Source: Dryocola sp032051265
GTDB taxonomy: Bacteria; Pseudomonadota; Gammaproteobacteria; Enterobacterales; Enterobacteriaceae
Length of the DNA: 64,000 bases
Reading direction: 5' to 3'
Assembly (NCBI GenBank): GCA_032051265.1
Contig: DAMBYU010000005.1
Location: 248,001-312,000 of the forward strand
The notes beneath the pieces were generated by a model, which was not told where the DNA came from, made no database searches, and saw nothing but the letters and a program-made list of their open reading frames with translations. A program made the translations under genes and the position numbers. Positions 51,597-60,315 of this stretch are shown here, in pieces. Position 1 is the stretch's first letter. Each line of letters starts with the position of its first letter.

Positions 51597-53921
51597 TTAT
51601 AACTCGATAACCAGACACGACTCCGCAGAATCCGGCGTGATCACCACGCCCTGCTCGCTTGTGGTGTTCTTGCCCTGCTTCACGCTCTGCACATCGCTGA
51701 TATTACGCAGGCACAGGGTCCAGTCTTTTGCCTGGCCTTCACCCTGCACGGTCAGCGTGTTGCCTTCACGACGTACCTTCAGCGTGAAAATTACCGTTCC
51801 GTCTGCCGCCGGGACTTCGCACAGCGCTTCGCGGCCATCGTCCAGGTTAAATAGCTGGAAGGCAGCGCCTTCGTGCCATGCGTAATCCGGCTTCTGGTCG
51901 TTATTTCCCAGCGCTAACAGCGTATTGTCACGTACATAGACCGGCAGGCTCAGGAAGTCATGCTGCTGTTTATGCCAGCGGCTGCCCTGCGCCTGGTGAT
52001 TGCTGAACAGGTGCGTCCAGCGGCCTTCCGGCAGATAAAACTGCACGTCTCCCGCTTCGCTGAATACCGGTGCAACCATCACCGAGTCGCCCAGCATGTA
52101 CTGACGGTCCAGGTAATCGCAGCCCGGATCGTCCGAGAACTCCAGCATCATGGCGCGCATCATCGGCGTGCCGAACTCGGCTGCCAGCGCCGCCTGGCGG
52201 TACAGATACGGCATCATGCGCGATTTCCACTGCGTGAAATGGCGCACCACGTCGCAGGCTTCGTCGTCGTAAGACCACGGCACACGGTAAGATTTGCTGC
52301 CGTGCAGACGACTGTGGCTGGAGAGCAGCCCGAACGCGCACCAGCGTTTGTAGACGTGGGCGGGCGCGGTGTTTTCGAAGCCGCCGATATCGTGACTCCA
52401 GAACCCGAAGCCGGACATCCCCAGCGACAGGCCGCCGCGCAGGCTTTCCGCCATCGATTCGTAGTTGGCGTAGCAGTCGCCGCCCCAGTGAACCGGGAAC
52501 TGCTGCGCCCCCACGGACGCCGAGCGGGCGAACAATACCGCCTCTTCTTCGCCCAGCTCCTGTTTGAGCACGTTCCACACCAGTTCGTTGTAGATGAAGG
52601 CATAGTGGTTATGCATTTTCTGCGGATCGCTGCCGTCATGCCAGACGACATCGGTGGGGATGCGCTCGCCGAAGTCAGTTTTAAAGCAGTCCACGCCCAT
52701 GCGCACCAGACGTTTCAGGTGTCCGGCATACCACTCACAAGCCTGCGGGTTGGTGAAATCGACAATCGCCTGCCCCGGCTGCCATTTATCCCACTGCCAC
52801 ACCGCGCCGTTCGGACGTTTAAGCAGATAACCTTTCTCCATGCCTTCACGGAACAGCGGAGATTTCTGGCCGATGTAGGGGTTGATCCACACGCAGATTT
52901 TCAGGCCGCGCGCCTTCAGGCGTTTGAGCATGCCTTCCGGGTCCGGGAAGGTCGCCGGGTCCCACTCAAAATCGCACCACTGGAAGGCTTTCATCCAGAA
53001 GCAGTCGAAGTGGAAGACGTGCAGCGGCAGGTTGCGCTCCGCCATGCCGTCGATAAAGCTGTTGACCGTCGCTTCGTCGTAATTGGTGGTGAACGAGGTG
53101 GTGAGCCACAGGCCGAATGACCAGGCTGGCGGCAGCGCCGGGCGGCCCGTGAAGCGGGTGTATTTATCGAGCACCGCTTTTGGCGTCGGGCCGTCGATAA
53201 CGAAGTATTCGAGATACTCGCCTTCCACGCTGAACTGCACCTTAGAGACTTTCTCAGACCCTACTTCAAAGGAGACGCATTCCGGGTGATTTACCAGCAC
53301 ACCGTAACCGCGGTTGGTGAGGTAGAACGGGATGTTTTTGTAGGACTGCTCGGTGCTGGTGCCGCCGTCGCGGTTCCAGGTTTCTACCGTCTGACCATTC
53401 TTCACCAGCGCGGTAAAGCGCTCGCCCAGGCCGTAAACCGTTTCGCCCACGCCCAAATCAAGGCGTTCAAACACATGCGTGCTGCCGGTATTGGCATCCT
53501 GAACGTAGCCGTTATTTTTGAAAGCGCTGCCGGTGATGCGCACGCCGTCGCGCAGAAAATCCAGCGCCCAGCTAACGCCTTTGGTGACGCGCACGCTCAG
53601 GTTGCCGCTTTTCAGCTCGGCAAATTCGGCGGTGTTTTGCATCTCCACTTTCACATCACTCAGCACGTTCAGCGGATAGTGCGGGCCATTATTAACCGCG
53701 CCCTGGAAGTGCTCAATGCGCACGCCGACAATGCCTTCCTGTGGAGAGAAGAAGCGCAGCGTAAACAGCGGCGTATCAAGCTGCCCTGCACGCTCGCTGA
53801 CATCCTTCGTCCCGGCGTACACCACCATTTCATTACCGCTAAGTTCTGCGTCGAACACCTGAATCGGGTGAATCAACGCAAGCCCAGGCTGGATAAGCCA
53901 GTTACCGTCACTAATTTTCAT
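51597..53921 (-). CDS. yicI: Alpha-xylosidase YicI
   Basis: Cytoplasmic GH31 alpha-xylosidase, which releases D-xylose from isoprimeverose-type alpha-xylosides. 774 residues against 772 in E. coli, with collinear sequence. The catalytic nucleophile Asp lies in VDCFKTDFGERIPTD (position 416 in E. coli numbering) and the acid/base Asp in WGGDCYANYESMAESL (482). N-terminal beta-sandwich, (beta/alpha)8 barrel and C-terminal sandwich domains can all be followed. It lies 11 bases after yicJ, forming the yicJI operon. Confidence 0.97.
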   Translation of the reverse strand: MKISDGNWLIQPGLALIHPIQVFDAELSGNEMVVYAGTKDVSERAGQLDTPLFTLRFFSPQEGIVGVRIEHFQGAVNNGPHYPLNVLSDVKVEMQNTAEFAELKSGNLSVRVTKGVSWALDFLRDGVRITGSAFKNNGYVQDANTGSTHVFERLDLGVGETVYGLGERFTALVKNGQTVETWNRDGGTSTEQSYKNIPFYLTNRGYGVLVNHPECVSFEVGSEKVSKVQFSVEGEYLEYFVIDGPTPKAVLDKYTRFTGRPALPPAWSFGLWLTTSFTTNYDEATVNSFIDGMAERNLPLHVFHFDCFWMKAFQWCDFEWDPATFPDPEGMLKRLKARGLKICVWINPYIGQKSPLFREGMEKGYLLKRPNGAVWQWDKWQPGQAIVDFTNPQACEWYAGHLKRLVRMGVDCFKTDFGERIPTDVVWHDGSDPQKMHNHYAFIYNELVWNVLKQELGEEEAVLFARSASVGAQQFPVHWGGDCYANYESMAESLRGGLSLGMSGFGFWSHDIGGFENTAPAHVYKRWCAFGLLSSHSRLHGSKSYRVPWSYDDEACDVVRHFTQWKSRMMPYLYRQAALAAEFGTPMMRAMMLEFSDDPGCDYLDRQYMLGDSVMVAPVFSEAGDVQFYLPEGRWTHLFSNHQAQGSRWHKQQHDFLSLPVYVRDNTLLALGNNDQKPDYAWHEGAAFQLFNLDDGREALCEVPAADGTVIFTLKVRREGNTLTVQGEGQAKDWTLCLRNISDVQSVKQGKNTTSEQGVVITPDSAESCLVIEL

Positions 53922-53932
53922 TACCTAATCCT

Positions 53933-55327
53933 CTACTGCTGAAATTCTTTCGATACGGGAGTTTTTTCAAATCCTTGCTGGTTGCGGCGCACGCCTGCCG
54001 CCAGTTCGCCGAGGATCTTCTTCAGGAACGGCGTGTTCAGGGTGTAGTAGCGTTTGGCGACCACGGCGCTAATCAGGTAGCAGATGCCGGGCACGATGGT
54101 GAAGAGCGCAACGATGATGCTGAGGGTGGCGCTGTTTTGCGTCGCGGCACCGGCATCGTAACCGCCGCCTGCCAGCATCCAGCCAATCAGCGCGCCGCCG
54201 ATAGCCAGGCCGAGCTTTAGCACGAACAGCGTGCCCGCAAAGCTGATGCCGGTAAGGCGTTTACCGTTGGTCCACTCGCCGTAGTCCACGGTGTCGGACA
54301 TCATTACCCACTGGATTGGCGTCACTAACTGATGCAGTACGCCAATCGCAAAGATGAAGATAAACATGGTGACCACGGAACTCATCGGCACGAAGAACAT
54401 GGCAACGCTGAGCACCGCAAGGGCGGCGTTGGTCCACCAGAATACGCTGACTTTGCATTTCCAGTCGGTGAGCGGCTTGGCGGCGGCGCTGCCGATAAGG
54501 TTGCCGACGCAGTAGGTGGTGAGGAACGCGGTGAACAACAGCGGGGAGCCCATGATCCAGGTGACGTAATACATCATCGCCCCGCCGCGGATACAGACTG
54601 CCATGATGTTCAGAATGGTGAGGATGCCAACGATGCGCCACTGGTCGTTCTGCCAGATATCGCGCAGGTCTTCACGGGCGGAGGTGGTGCTCGGCGGCGC
54701 TTCCACTCGCTCTTTGGTAGTGAAGAAACAGGTCGCCAGCATAATGAACGCCACCACCGACAGCACGCCAATGCTTGCCTGGAAGCCAAAGGCCTTATCC
54801 TCACCGCCCAGCAGGTTAACCAGCGGCATCATCAGCACGGTGGAGAGCATGCCGCCCGCCGTGGCCAACACAAAGCGCCAGGACTGCAGGGAGATACGCT
54901 GCGTTGGGTCGTTGGTAATTACGCCGCCCAGCGCGCAGTAAGGAATGTTGACCACGGTGTACATCAGGGTCAGCAGCGTGTAGGTGATGGCCGCGTAAAT
55001 CATTTTGCCGTGCAGGCTGAAATCGGGCGTGCTGTAAGCAAACACGCAGACGATACCGAACGGAATGGCGCCAAAGAAAAGCCACGGACGGAATTTTCCC
55101 CAGCGGCTGCGGGTACGGTCGGCAATCAGCCCCATGCACGGGTCGGAAATCGCATCCAGCGCACGGGCCAGCAGGAACATGGTGCCGACGAACCCGGCAG
55201 GAATGCCGAAGATATCGGTGTAAAAGAACATCATGTACATCATGACGTTATCAAAAACGATATGGCTGGCGGCATCGCCCAGGCCATAGCCAAACTTTTC
55301 CTTTGCGGAAAGCACCTGACTTGTCAT
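53933..55327 (-). CDS. yicJ: GPH-family sugar:cation symporter YicJ
   Basis: Inner-membrane symporter of the glycoside-pentoside-hexuronide family (MelB-like), 464 residues with about 12 membrane segments. Family markers: FGYGLGDAASHIVFDNVMMY, DAISDPCMGLIADRTRSRWG, WVMMSDTVDYGEWTNGKRLT. Same position and near-identical sequence as E. coli YicJ (460 residues). Likely imports alpha-xylosides for YicI. Confidence 0.95.
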   Translation of the reverse strand: MTSQVLSAKEKFGYGLGDAASHIVFDNVMMYMMFFYTDIFGIPAGFVGTMFLLARALDAISDPCMGLIADRTRSRWGKFRPWLFFGAIPFGIVCVFAYSTPDFSLHGKMIYAAITYTLLTLMYTVVNIPYCALGGVITNDPTQRISLQSWRFVLATAGGMLSTVLMMPLVNLLGGEDKAFGFQASIGVLSVVAFIMLATCFFTTKERVEAPPSTTSAREDLRDIWQNDQWRIVGILTILNIMAVCIRGGAMMYYVTWIMGSPLLFTAFLTTYCVGNLIGSAAAKPLTDWKCKVSVFWWTNAALAVLSVAMFFVPMSSVVTMFIFIFAIGVLHQLVTPIQWVMMSDTVDYGEWTNGKRLTGISFAGTLFVLKLGLAIGGALIGWMLAGGGYDAGAATQNSATLSIIVALFTIVPGICYLISAVVAKRYYTLNTPFLKKILGELAAGVRRNQQGFEKTPVSKEFQQ

Positions 55328-55616
55328 CTCTACGATCCTCGACCTTGCGGCGTTAACTTTTTGATATCTTCCGTTTTAGTGCATTGGACGAGGAGCAGGA
55401 ATTCTGTTTTCTGGTTATCAGGTTACGTTTCTTGATAACTGTGAGCCGGGTCGCTCTCTTAGCAGGCTAAGAAACGAGAAGCGACTGGTTTATGAGCGAA
55501 ATAGTTGATTTGGCGAAGGGTTATAGCGGAATGATTGAGGAAAGGGGAAAGCATTGTTTGGCGTAATCCTAAAACCCGGTATAATCCGCCCCGCCTCCAT
55601 GTAGCAATCGAGGCTG
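55328..55616. promoter_or_regulatory. yicJ / selC promoter region
   Basis: 289 bases between yicJ and selC. An inverted repeat GTTATCA (55414-55420) and TGATAAC (55433-55439), 19 bases centre to centre, is a candidate operator or hairpin before yicJ. For selC, a perfect -10 TATAAT is at 55580-55585 with TTTGGC 17 bases upstream and a GC-rich discriminator. Confidence 0.6.
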
Positions 55617-55711
55617 GGAAGATCGTCGTCTCCGGTGAGGCGGCTGGACTTCAACTCCAGTTGGTGCCGCCAGCGGTGCCGGGCAGGTTCGACTCCTGTG
55701 ATCTTCCGCCA
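55617..55711 (+). tRNA. selC: tRNA-Sec (UCA anticodon)
   Basis: 95-base selenocysteine tRNA, with long acceptor and extra arms. The 5' GGAAGATCGTCGTCTCCGGT, the anticodon stem and loop CTGGACTTCAACTCCAG (anticodon TCA), the long variable arm and the 3' end TCGACTCCTGTGATCTTCC with encoded GCCA are nearly identical to E. coli selC. Needed to decode the UGA in fdoG 12 kb upstream. Its 3' end is a classic integration site, and a decayed integrase follows. Confidence 0.97.
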
Positions 55712-55874
55712 AAATCCTTCCATATCTATCCGGGGATAGCCTAAAAAAGCCTTTATTTTCAATATTAATTTGAAATTACCCATCCATAACAATCCGACAA
55801 GTTCTCCCTGAATCCATGAAAAATACGTATAGTGATGTGTATAGATTTTTTATACGCATTTTTGATTTATACAC

Positions 55875-56088
55875 ATGGCGCTGACAGACATACAAATCAA
55901 ACGAGCAAAGCCCCCAAGACAAACCCTACACATTGAACGACGGGCAAGACCTGTCATTACTTATCAATCCAGATGGCTCGAAGGGATGGCGTTTCCGCTT
56001 TCGCTTTGCTGGTAAAGTGCGGCAAAGATGCGGCGAGGTTTATCGCTATGCGATTATAACTGGCTTCCGTATTGACCTGTGGGATTGA
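55875..56088 (+). pseudogene. P4-type integrase remnant
   Basis: Starts MALTDIQIKRAKP, the usual N-terminus of P4-family tyrosine integrases, then shifts frame; the next frame reads KPYTLNDGQDLSLLINPDGS and KGWRFRFRFAGK, the conserved DUF4102 region. It then jumps to RQRCGEVYRYAIITG, a segment that belongs much further along the normal protein, and stops. So there is a frameshift and an internal deletion, and no catalytic C-terminus. Direction and distance from selC (163 bases) are typical for an integrated island. Non-functional. Confidence 0.85.
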
Positions 56089-56366
56089 TCGCCATCAACG
56101 CATCGTTCAGATCACCGCTCATTCTGGAAAGGGAAGCTTTCGGGCGCAGCATCGCTGCTATTTGTTGCGAACAGGCTAGATCAGGAGAAAAGAAAAAGAT
56201 GCAGGAAACTGTATTTGGGATTTGAAGAATTTATTTACTAATAAAATCAGTTAATAACAGAGGTGTGATATGGCACCATTTCCATAATTGGTAGGAATGT
56301 TTGTTGATGCCTGGATACCACCAAAATAGAAGATCGACTGCTGGAGAATGGTGGAAAAATCTTCAG

Positions 56367-56388
56367 ATCAAGCAACCATCAAGCAAAT
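56367..56388. repeat. 22-base direct repeat, copy 1
   Basis: Identical to 56464-56485, 97 bases apart start to start. Could reflect a deletion or duplication scar at the edge of the island gene. Confidence 0.9.
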
Positions 56389-56463
56389 TGCAGAACGGAT
56401 AAGATTCTATCCTTTTGTTTTCAATAATGAAAATATAAATCACGCTTACAATCAGGAGTCATA

Positions 56464-56485
56464 ATCAAGCAACCATCAAGCAAAT
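56464..56485. repeat. 22-base direct repeat, copy 2
   Basis: Partner of 56367-56388; abuts the 3' end of the AlbA_2-domain gene. Confidence 0.9.
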
Positions 56486-56491
56486 CCCCCA

Positions 56492-57961
56492 CTACGCCCA
56501 GAATGGGATGTAGCGCATTGCCTTGGTTCCTACTGATGAATCATATTGTTTGATACGACCTTCTTTCATTGCTTCCTTGATGATACGGCTAATCATTGCG
56601 CTGTTTTTTTCATCAACACCAAACCTTTCCCGCAGTGTGGTGTTGTTCATTGGCACCTTTTCAAGGTATTTCAATACACAATGAAGGTAAGTCGCTCTGA
56701 CTTTTTCCTCATTATCCACATCCTTAAAATCACGATGAGCAAACAAAGTGACTTTCGTATGCTCCTGATAAACTTCAAACTGCGGGGCGGGAAGCTGATA
56801 AACCTCAGTTTCAATAACAACTTTATCGATGCCGCTTCCCCGCTCTTCACAGATCCCCATCCTGCGCATGAGAGAGGCTATTCTTTCATTACGGCTTCGC
56901 GGAGGAGAATCAAGAAGGCGATCAATCGCCACTAAGGGTATGCCAGGATTTGAAATTTCCATGCGGTCGGCGAACAACTCAAGCATTGGCCCCGTCCCGC
57001 CGATGTTGAAATCCTGATGAATCAGCGAGTTGGCAACAACTTCTCTTATAGACAGTTCAGGATACATTCTTACTTCGCTGCGAAAAGCCTTACCAATTAC
57101 TTCATTTGATGGCAAAAGGTTATTAATATAATCAATTAAACCTTCAAAACCGACGGCATAACCTTTATGGCCTTGTAATTCCTTTACCGTTTTAAAACGA
57201 TTATTTGCATCGTACTGGATTAAACGAATAGCTTTGCGGGACAAATTTTTAAAGGTGTCTAATTCTCGTGCAAAAAGTATTGCACCAAGATTTGTAATAT
57301 CCCAGGACCCCGCATCATTTCTCTCAACCACAAAATCCTTTGCAAGGTAATCCATTATAGAATCTTTGTTTTCTGGTAACGGCTGAGATAAGAGCGAGAA
57401 GAACGATGGGTAGTCGATTAACTGCAACACCTCATCAATAGAGCACTTGTCCCGTGCTACACGGTATTCCCAGGGTTTCCGATCAAAGACACGCCAGAGA
57501 GCACGTTCTTTTTCTGGATGTTTACCCAGCGGTTTTTTATAAGAGCCAATACGAATAAATCCTGTTCCTGAAAAACGCACAGGGGTATGGCAATTTGCAT
57601 CTATCTCCAGAATGACAACGGCATCATTCTCAGGTGACGAAAATTCATGGAATGTAAAATCAATCTTTGGTTCCAGACCCTGCAATAGCCAGCTTTCCAG
57701 CTCCTGCTGTTTATGCTTAGCCAGAAACGGTTTGAAATCAGTACCGATTATAGAATGAGTCTCATCATCAACACCCCATACCATATAGGCCGTTGGCTTT
57801 CCAAGCAAAGCAGCCGAATTTGCCAGTGCCGAGATATATTCTCCAAGTTCTTCTGGTTTTATTGCATTATGCTTAAATTCTGCCCACTCAGTTTCTTTCG
57901 GCAATGAAACCAGCTCTTTCAGCAAAGAACGCAAACCGACCTCCTCTATAGAAACAGTCAT
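56492..57961 (-). CDS. AlbA_2-domain ATP-binding protein (putative regulator or defence)
   Basis: 489-residue cytoplasmic protein. N-terminal Schlafen-type AlbA_2 nucleic-acid-binding domain (about 15-150): ETEWAEFKHNAIKPEELGEY, SALANSAALLGKPTAYMVWG and FIRIGSYKKPL. Middle to C-terminal: ATP-binding, GHKL-like HATPase_c_4 region with ELSIREVVANSLIHQDFNIG and ERGSGIDKVV. A C-terminal winged helix (NTTLRERFGVDEKNSAMISR) completes the COG2865 layout. Members are annotated as transcriptional regulators, and some occur in defence islands; the role here is unknown. Lower GC and position behind a dead integrase suggest acquisition at selC. Start ATG 57961. Confidence 0.85.
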   Translation of the reverse strand: MTVSIEEVGLRSLLKELVSLPKETEWAEFKHNAIKPEELGEYISALANSAALLGKPTAYMVWGVDDETHSIIGTDFKPFLAKHKQQELESWLLQGLEPKIDFTFHEFSSPENDAVVILEIDANCHTPVRFSGTGFIRIGSYKKPLGKHPEKERALWRVFDRKPWEYRVARDKCSIDEVLQLIDYPSFFSLLSQPLPENKDSIMDYLAKDFVVERNDAGSWDITNLGAILFARELDTFKNLSRKAIRLIQYDANNRFKTVKELQGHKGYAVGFEGLIDYINNLLPSNEVIGKAFRSEVRMYPELSIREVVANSLIHQDFNIGGTGPMLELFADRMEISNPGIPLVAIDRLLDSPPRSRNERIASLMRRMGICEERGSGIDKVVIETEVYQLPAPQFEVYQEHTKVTLFAHRDFKDVDNEEKVRATYLHCVLKYLEKVPMNNTTLRERFGVDEKNSAMISRIIKEAMKEGRIKQYDSSVGTKAMRYIPFWA

Positions 57962-58032
57962 TTAAGCACCGAATAATAGTTATACCCGACTACAAGGATA
58001 TGGCTTTAGACTGCCCATAGCAATGTTCCACA

Positions 58033-58479
58033 TCACATCGTCTGATTCTGAGGACAGCCAGTGAAAAGTAAGTTCGATGAACGCCCTGGATACCCCTGCT
58101 GACATAGCCTGACATTCAAGGATGCTGTTGATATTGCGGCTAAAGATAGCATGTATAGGAATGTGTATATAAAACCAGAGCCATAATAATGAAAATTCTT
58201 ATAATCCTTTACTGAAAGCCAGCTATCAGGAGATTTCTTTTCATCTGCAATTGCAAATTGCTCGGCAAGTTTTTTATTCACTTTTGTATTTTCGAGTAAT
58301 GTGACTTTAGTTTTATTTCTTTGCAGAGTATGGATATCGATCCTCATATTTTTCTCCATGGTATCCATCATGCCGATATCTATAGCCGATTCAGGAGTAA
58401 TGCATGGGTTCGTTTTGACCTCAGCAGCTAATGATGCATCTGCGAGAAACAAAAAAATAATAACAAAATAACTGCTTTT
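58033..58479 (-). pseudogene. Decayed gene for a small secreted protein
   Basis: An open frame (about 140 codons) preceded by what looks like a signal peptide, KSSYFVIIFLFLADASLAAE, directly behind a stop codon and without a proper start (only TTG at 58452). The mature part (VKTNPCITPESAIDIGMMDT to SWLSVKDYKNFHYYGSGFIY) looks like a real secreted or periplasmic protein, but after FIYTFLYM the sequence appears to enter unrelated DNA. Both ends therefore seem damaged. I do not recognise the family. Low-GC accessory DNA. Confidence 0.5.
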
Positions 58480-58805
58480 TTAATATAAAATCAATCACCC
58501 CTTGCTCTCTTCCTATTCCCAAAATTGAGAGCAAGATTCATTCTTTCATGTAACAAAACTACATGTGACATGGCTTACAATTTTTACCTGCATCACAATT
58601 TATAGTGTTATCACTGGCAGAATGGCGCATTAATCATCACGGAACCAATTAACCATGTAACAAAAAAACAGCGACCTTTGAGCCTGTAACGCGGGTTTTA
58701 AATATCCCCGCGTGCGGTGGGGTAAATAATCTCCTTTTATCTTCGTTAGCATCGGTCTTAATGGCCTGTGTTTGATCATGACTGCGCAATAAGTGAGGTA
58801 GGTTT
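58480..58805 (+). promoter_or_regulatory. Promoter region of the GPH-GH91-porin cluster
   Basis: 326 bases upstream of a carbohydrate operon. A CRP-like site TGTGACATGGCTTACA lies at 58564-58579 (one mismatch in the right arm). AT-rich stretches follow. The ribosome-binding region is GTGAGGTAGG. Operators of a specific repressor cannot be assigned; its gene is probably beyond the right edge. Confidence 0.55.
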
Positions 58806-60239
58806 ATGTCTGCTGGTGCAAAAGAAAAGCAGAGCGCTTACGAAAAGCTGAGCCTGAGAGAAAAGGTCGGCTACGGCATGGGTGATGCCGGCTCCTGTAT
58901 GATATGGAGCGTACTGGCGCTCTATCTGACCTGGTTTTACACCGACGTCTATGGCCTGGCACCCGGCATCGTCGGTACGCTATTTTTAGTCATCCGTATT
59001 TTTGATGCCTTTAGCGATCCGATCATGGGGGCGATTTGCGATCGTACCAAAAGCCGCTGGGGCAAGTTTCGTCCGTGGCTACTGTGGATGGCGCTGCCCT
59101 TTGGTCTGGGTGCAATTGCGATGTTTACCACGCCAGATCTGAGCATGAACGGTAAAATCATTTATGCCTGGGTTACCTATCTGATTATGTCGCTTATCTA
59201 TACGGCGATAAATATTCCCTACTGCTCGGTCGCGGGAGTTATTACGCTCAATCAGAAAGAGCGTATGGGCTGCCTGTCGTGGCGTTTTTTCCTGAACGGT
59301 CTGGCAACCCTTATCATCTCTTCCACTATCCTGCCTCTGACCGACTGGCTGGGCAATGGCAACCGGGCTTCTGGTTTCCAGATGACGATGATGATCATGG
59401 GCGGGGCCGCCACCTTAATGTTCCTGTTCTGCTTCTCCAGCATTAAGGAACGCGTCGTTTCGGTTAAAGCTAACGACTCATTGATGCGGGATCTGAAAGA
59501 CATCGCCAAAAATGATCAGTGGCTGCTGATGATCTTCATCACCTTCCTTAATGTCTTCCCGGCATTTATTCGCGGGGCGGTCACCATCTATTACGCCACC
59601 TATGTGATGCAGGCCTCCATCGGCTTTATTACCTTCTTTATGGCTCTTGGCGTCGCCTGCAATATGCTGGGCAGCGTTATTGCTAAACCGCTTACCGATC
59701 GCTTCGATAAGATTAAACTGTTCCGTATTATCAACGTTATTCTGGGTATCCTGTCGTTCGCGCTGTGGTTTGTTGATCCGGCATCGCTCACGCCACTGCT
59801 GACGCTGTTTATCGTCATCAACATTCTGCATTTAATCCAGTCAGGCCCCATCCTGTGGGCTATGATGTCCGATGTGGATGACTACGGCGACTGGAAATTC
59901 GGCAAGCGTCTGACCGGCATCTCCTTCGCAGGCAATCTGTTTATGCTGAAAATGGGGCTGGCAGTGGCCGGGGCGATTGTCGCGTGGGTCCTCTCCTTTA
60001 CCGGCTATATCGCCAATAAGCCAGACCAGAACCCGGAGACGATCCAGGGAATTATTATTATGTTCTCGCTGCTGCCTATGGTGAGTTATTTCATCAGTGC
60101 GTTTATGGCGCGCTATTTTAAACTCAATAATAACTTCCTGGAAAAAATCAAAGTCGATCTTGCTAAGCGTGAATTGCAAAACGATCGGCATGAGTTGCAG
60201 GAACATAGCGACACCCCTGATATTCAACCCACACATTAA
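58806..60239 (+). CDS. GPH-family sugar:cation symporter
   Basis: 477-residue MelB/YicJ-type symporter with about 12 membrane segments, distinct from yicJ at 53933. Family markers: VGYGMGDAGSCMIWSVLALY, DAFSDPIMGAICDRTKSRWG, WAMMSDVDDYGDWKFGKRLT. It begins a rightward cluster with a GH91-type enzyme and an outer-membrane porin, so it likely carries a fructose-containing oligosaccharide or difructose anhydride across the inner membrane, coupled to H+ or Na+. Substrate is inference. Confidence 0.9.
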   Translation: MSAGAKEKQSAYEKLSLREKVGYGMGDAGSCMIWSVLALYLTWFYTDVYGLAPGIVGTLFLVIRIFDAFSDPIMGAICDRTKSRWGKFRPWLLWMALPFGLGAIAMFTTPDLSMNGKIIYAWVTYLIMSLIYTAINIPYCSVAGVITLNQKERMGCLSWRFFLNGLATLIISSTILPLTDWLGNGNRASGFQMTMMIMGGAATLMFLFCFSSIKERVVSVKANDSLMRDLKDIAKNDQWLLMIFITFLNVFPAFIRGAVTIYYATYVMQASIGFITFFMALGVACNMLGSVIAKPLTDRFDKIKLFRIINVILGILSFALWFVDPASLTPLLTLFIVINILHLIQSGPILWAMMSDVDDYGDWKFGKRLTGISFAGNLFMLKMGLAVAGAIVAWVLSFTGYIANKPDQNPETIQGIIIMFSLLPMVSYFISAFMARYFKLNNNFLEKIKVDLAKRELQNDRHELQEHSDTPDIQPTH

Positions 60240-60315
60240 TTTCGCAATAAAAGAGACGCGGCCATACGGCAGGCCGCTGCTCGTCTGCACATAATTTTTA
60301 GAGGAGGAGTAATAA

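Larger units (their letters stand above)
56089..56491. other. Degenerate island sequence with a 22-base direct repeat
   Basis: 403 bases with no credible gene. A 22-base sequence (ATCAAGCAACCATC and then AAGCAAAT) occurs exactly at 56367-56388 and 56464-56485. A 38-codon frame at 56349-56465 covers the first copy but lacks a clear ribosome-binding site. The second copy ends seven bases before the stop of the next, leftward gene. Confidence 0.55.

Noticed and set aside
51960..53120. Rightward open frame of 386 codons opposite yicI
   Set aside because: Shadow of the GH31 gene; translation is Arg/His/Ala rich and family-less.
54332..55435. Rightward open frame of 367 codons opposite yicJ
   Set aside because: Shadow of a conserved transporter gene.
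56349..56465. 38-codon rightward frame containing the first 22-base repeat
   Set aside because: No ribosome-binding site or similarity; lies in decayed island DNA.
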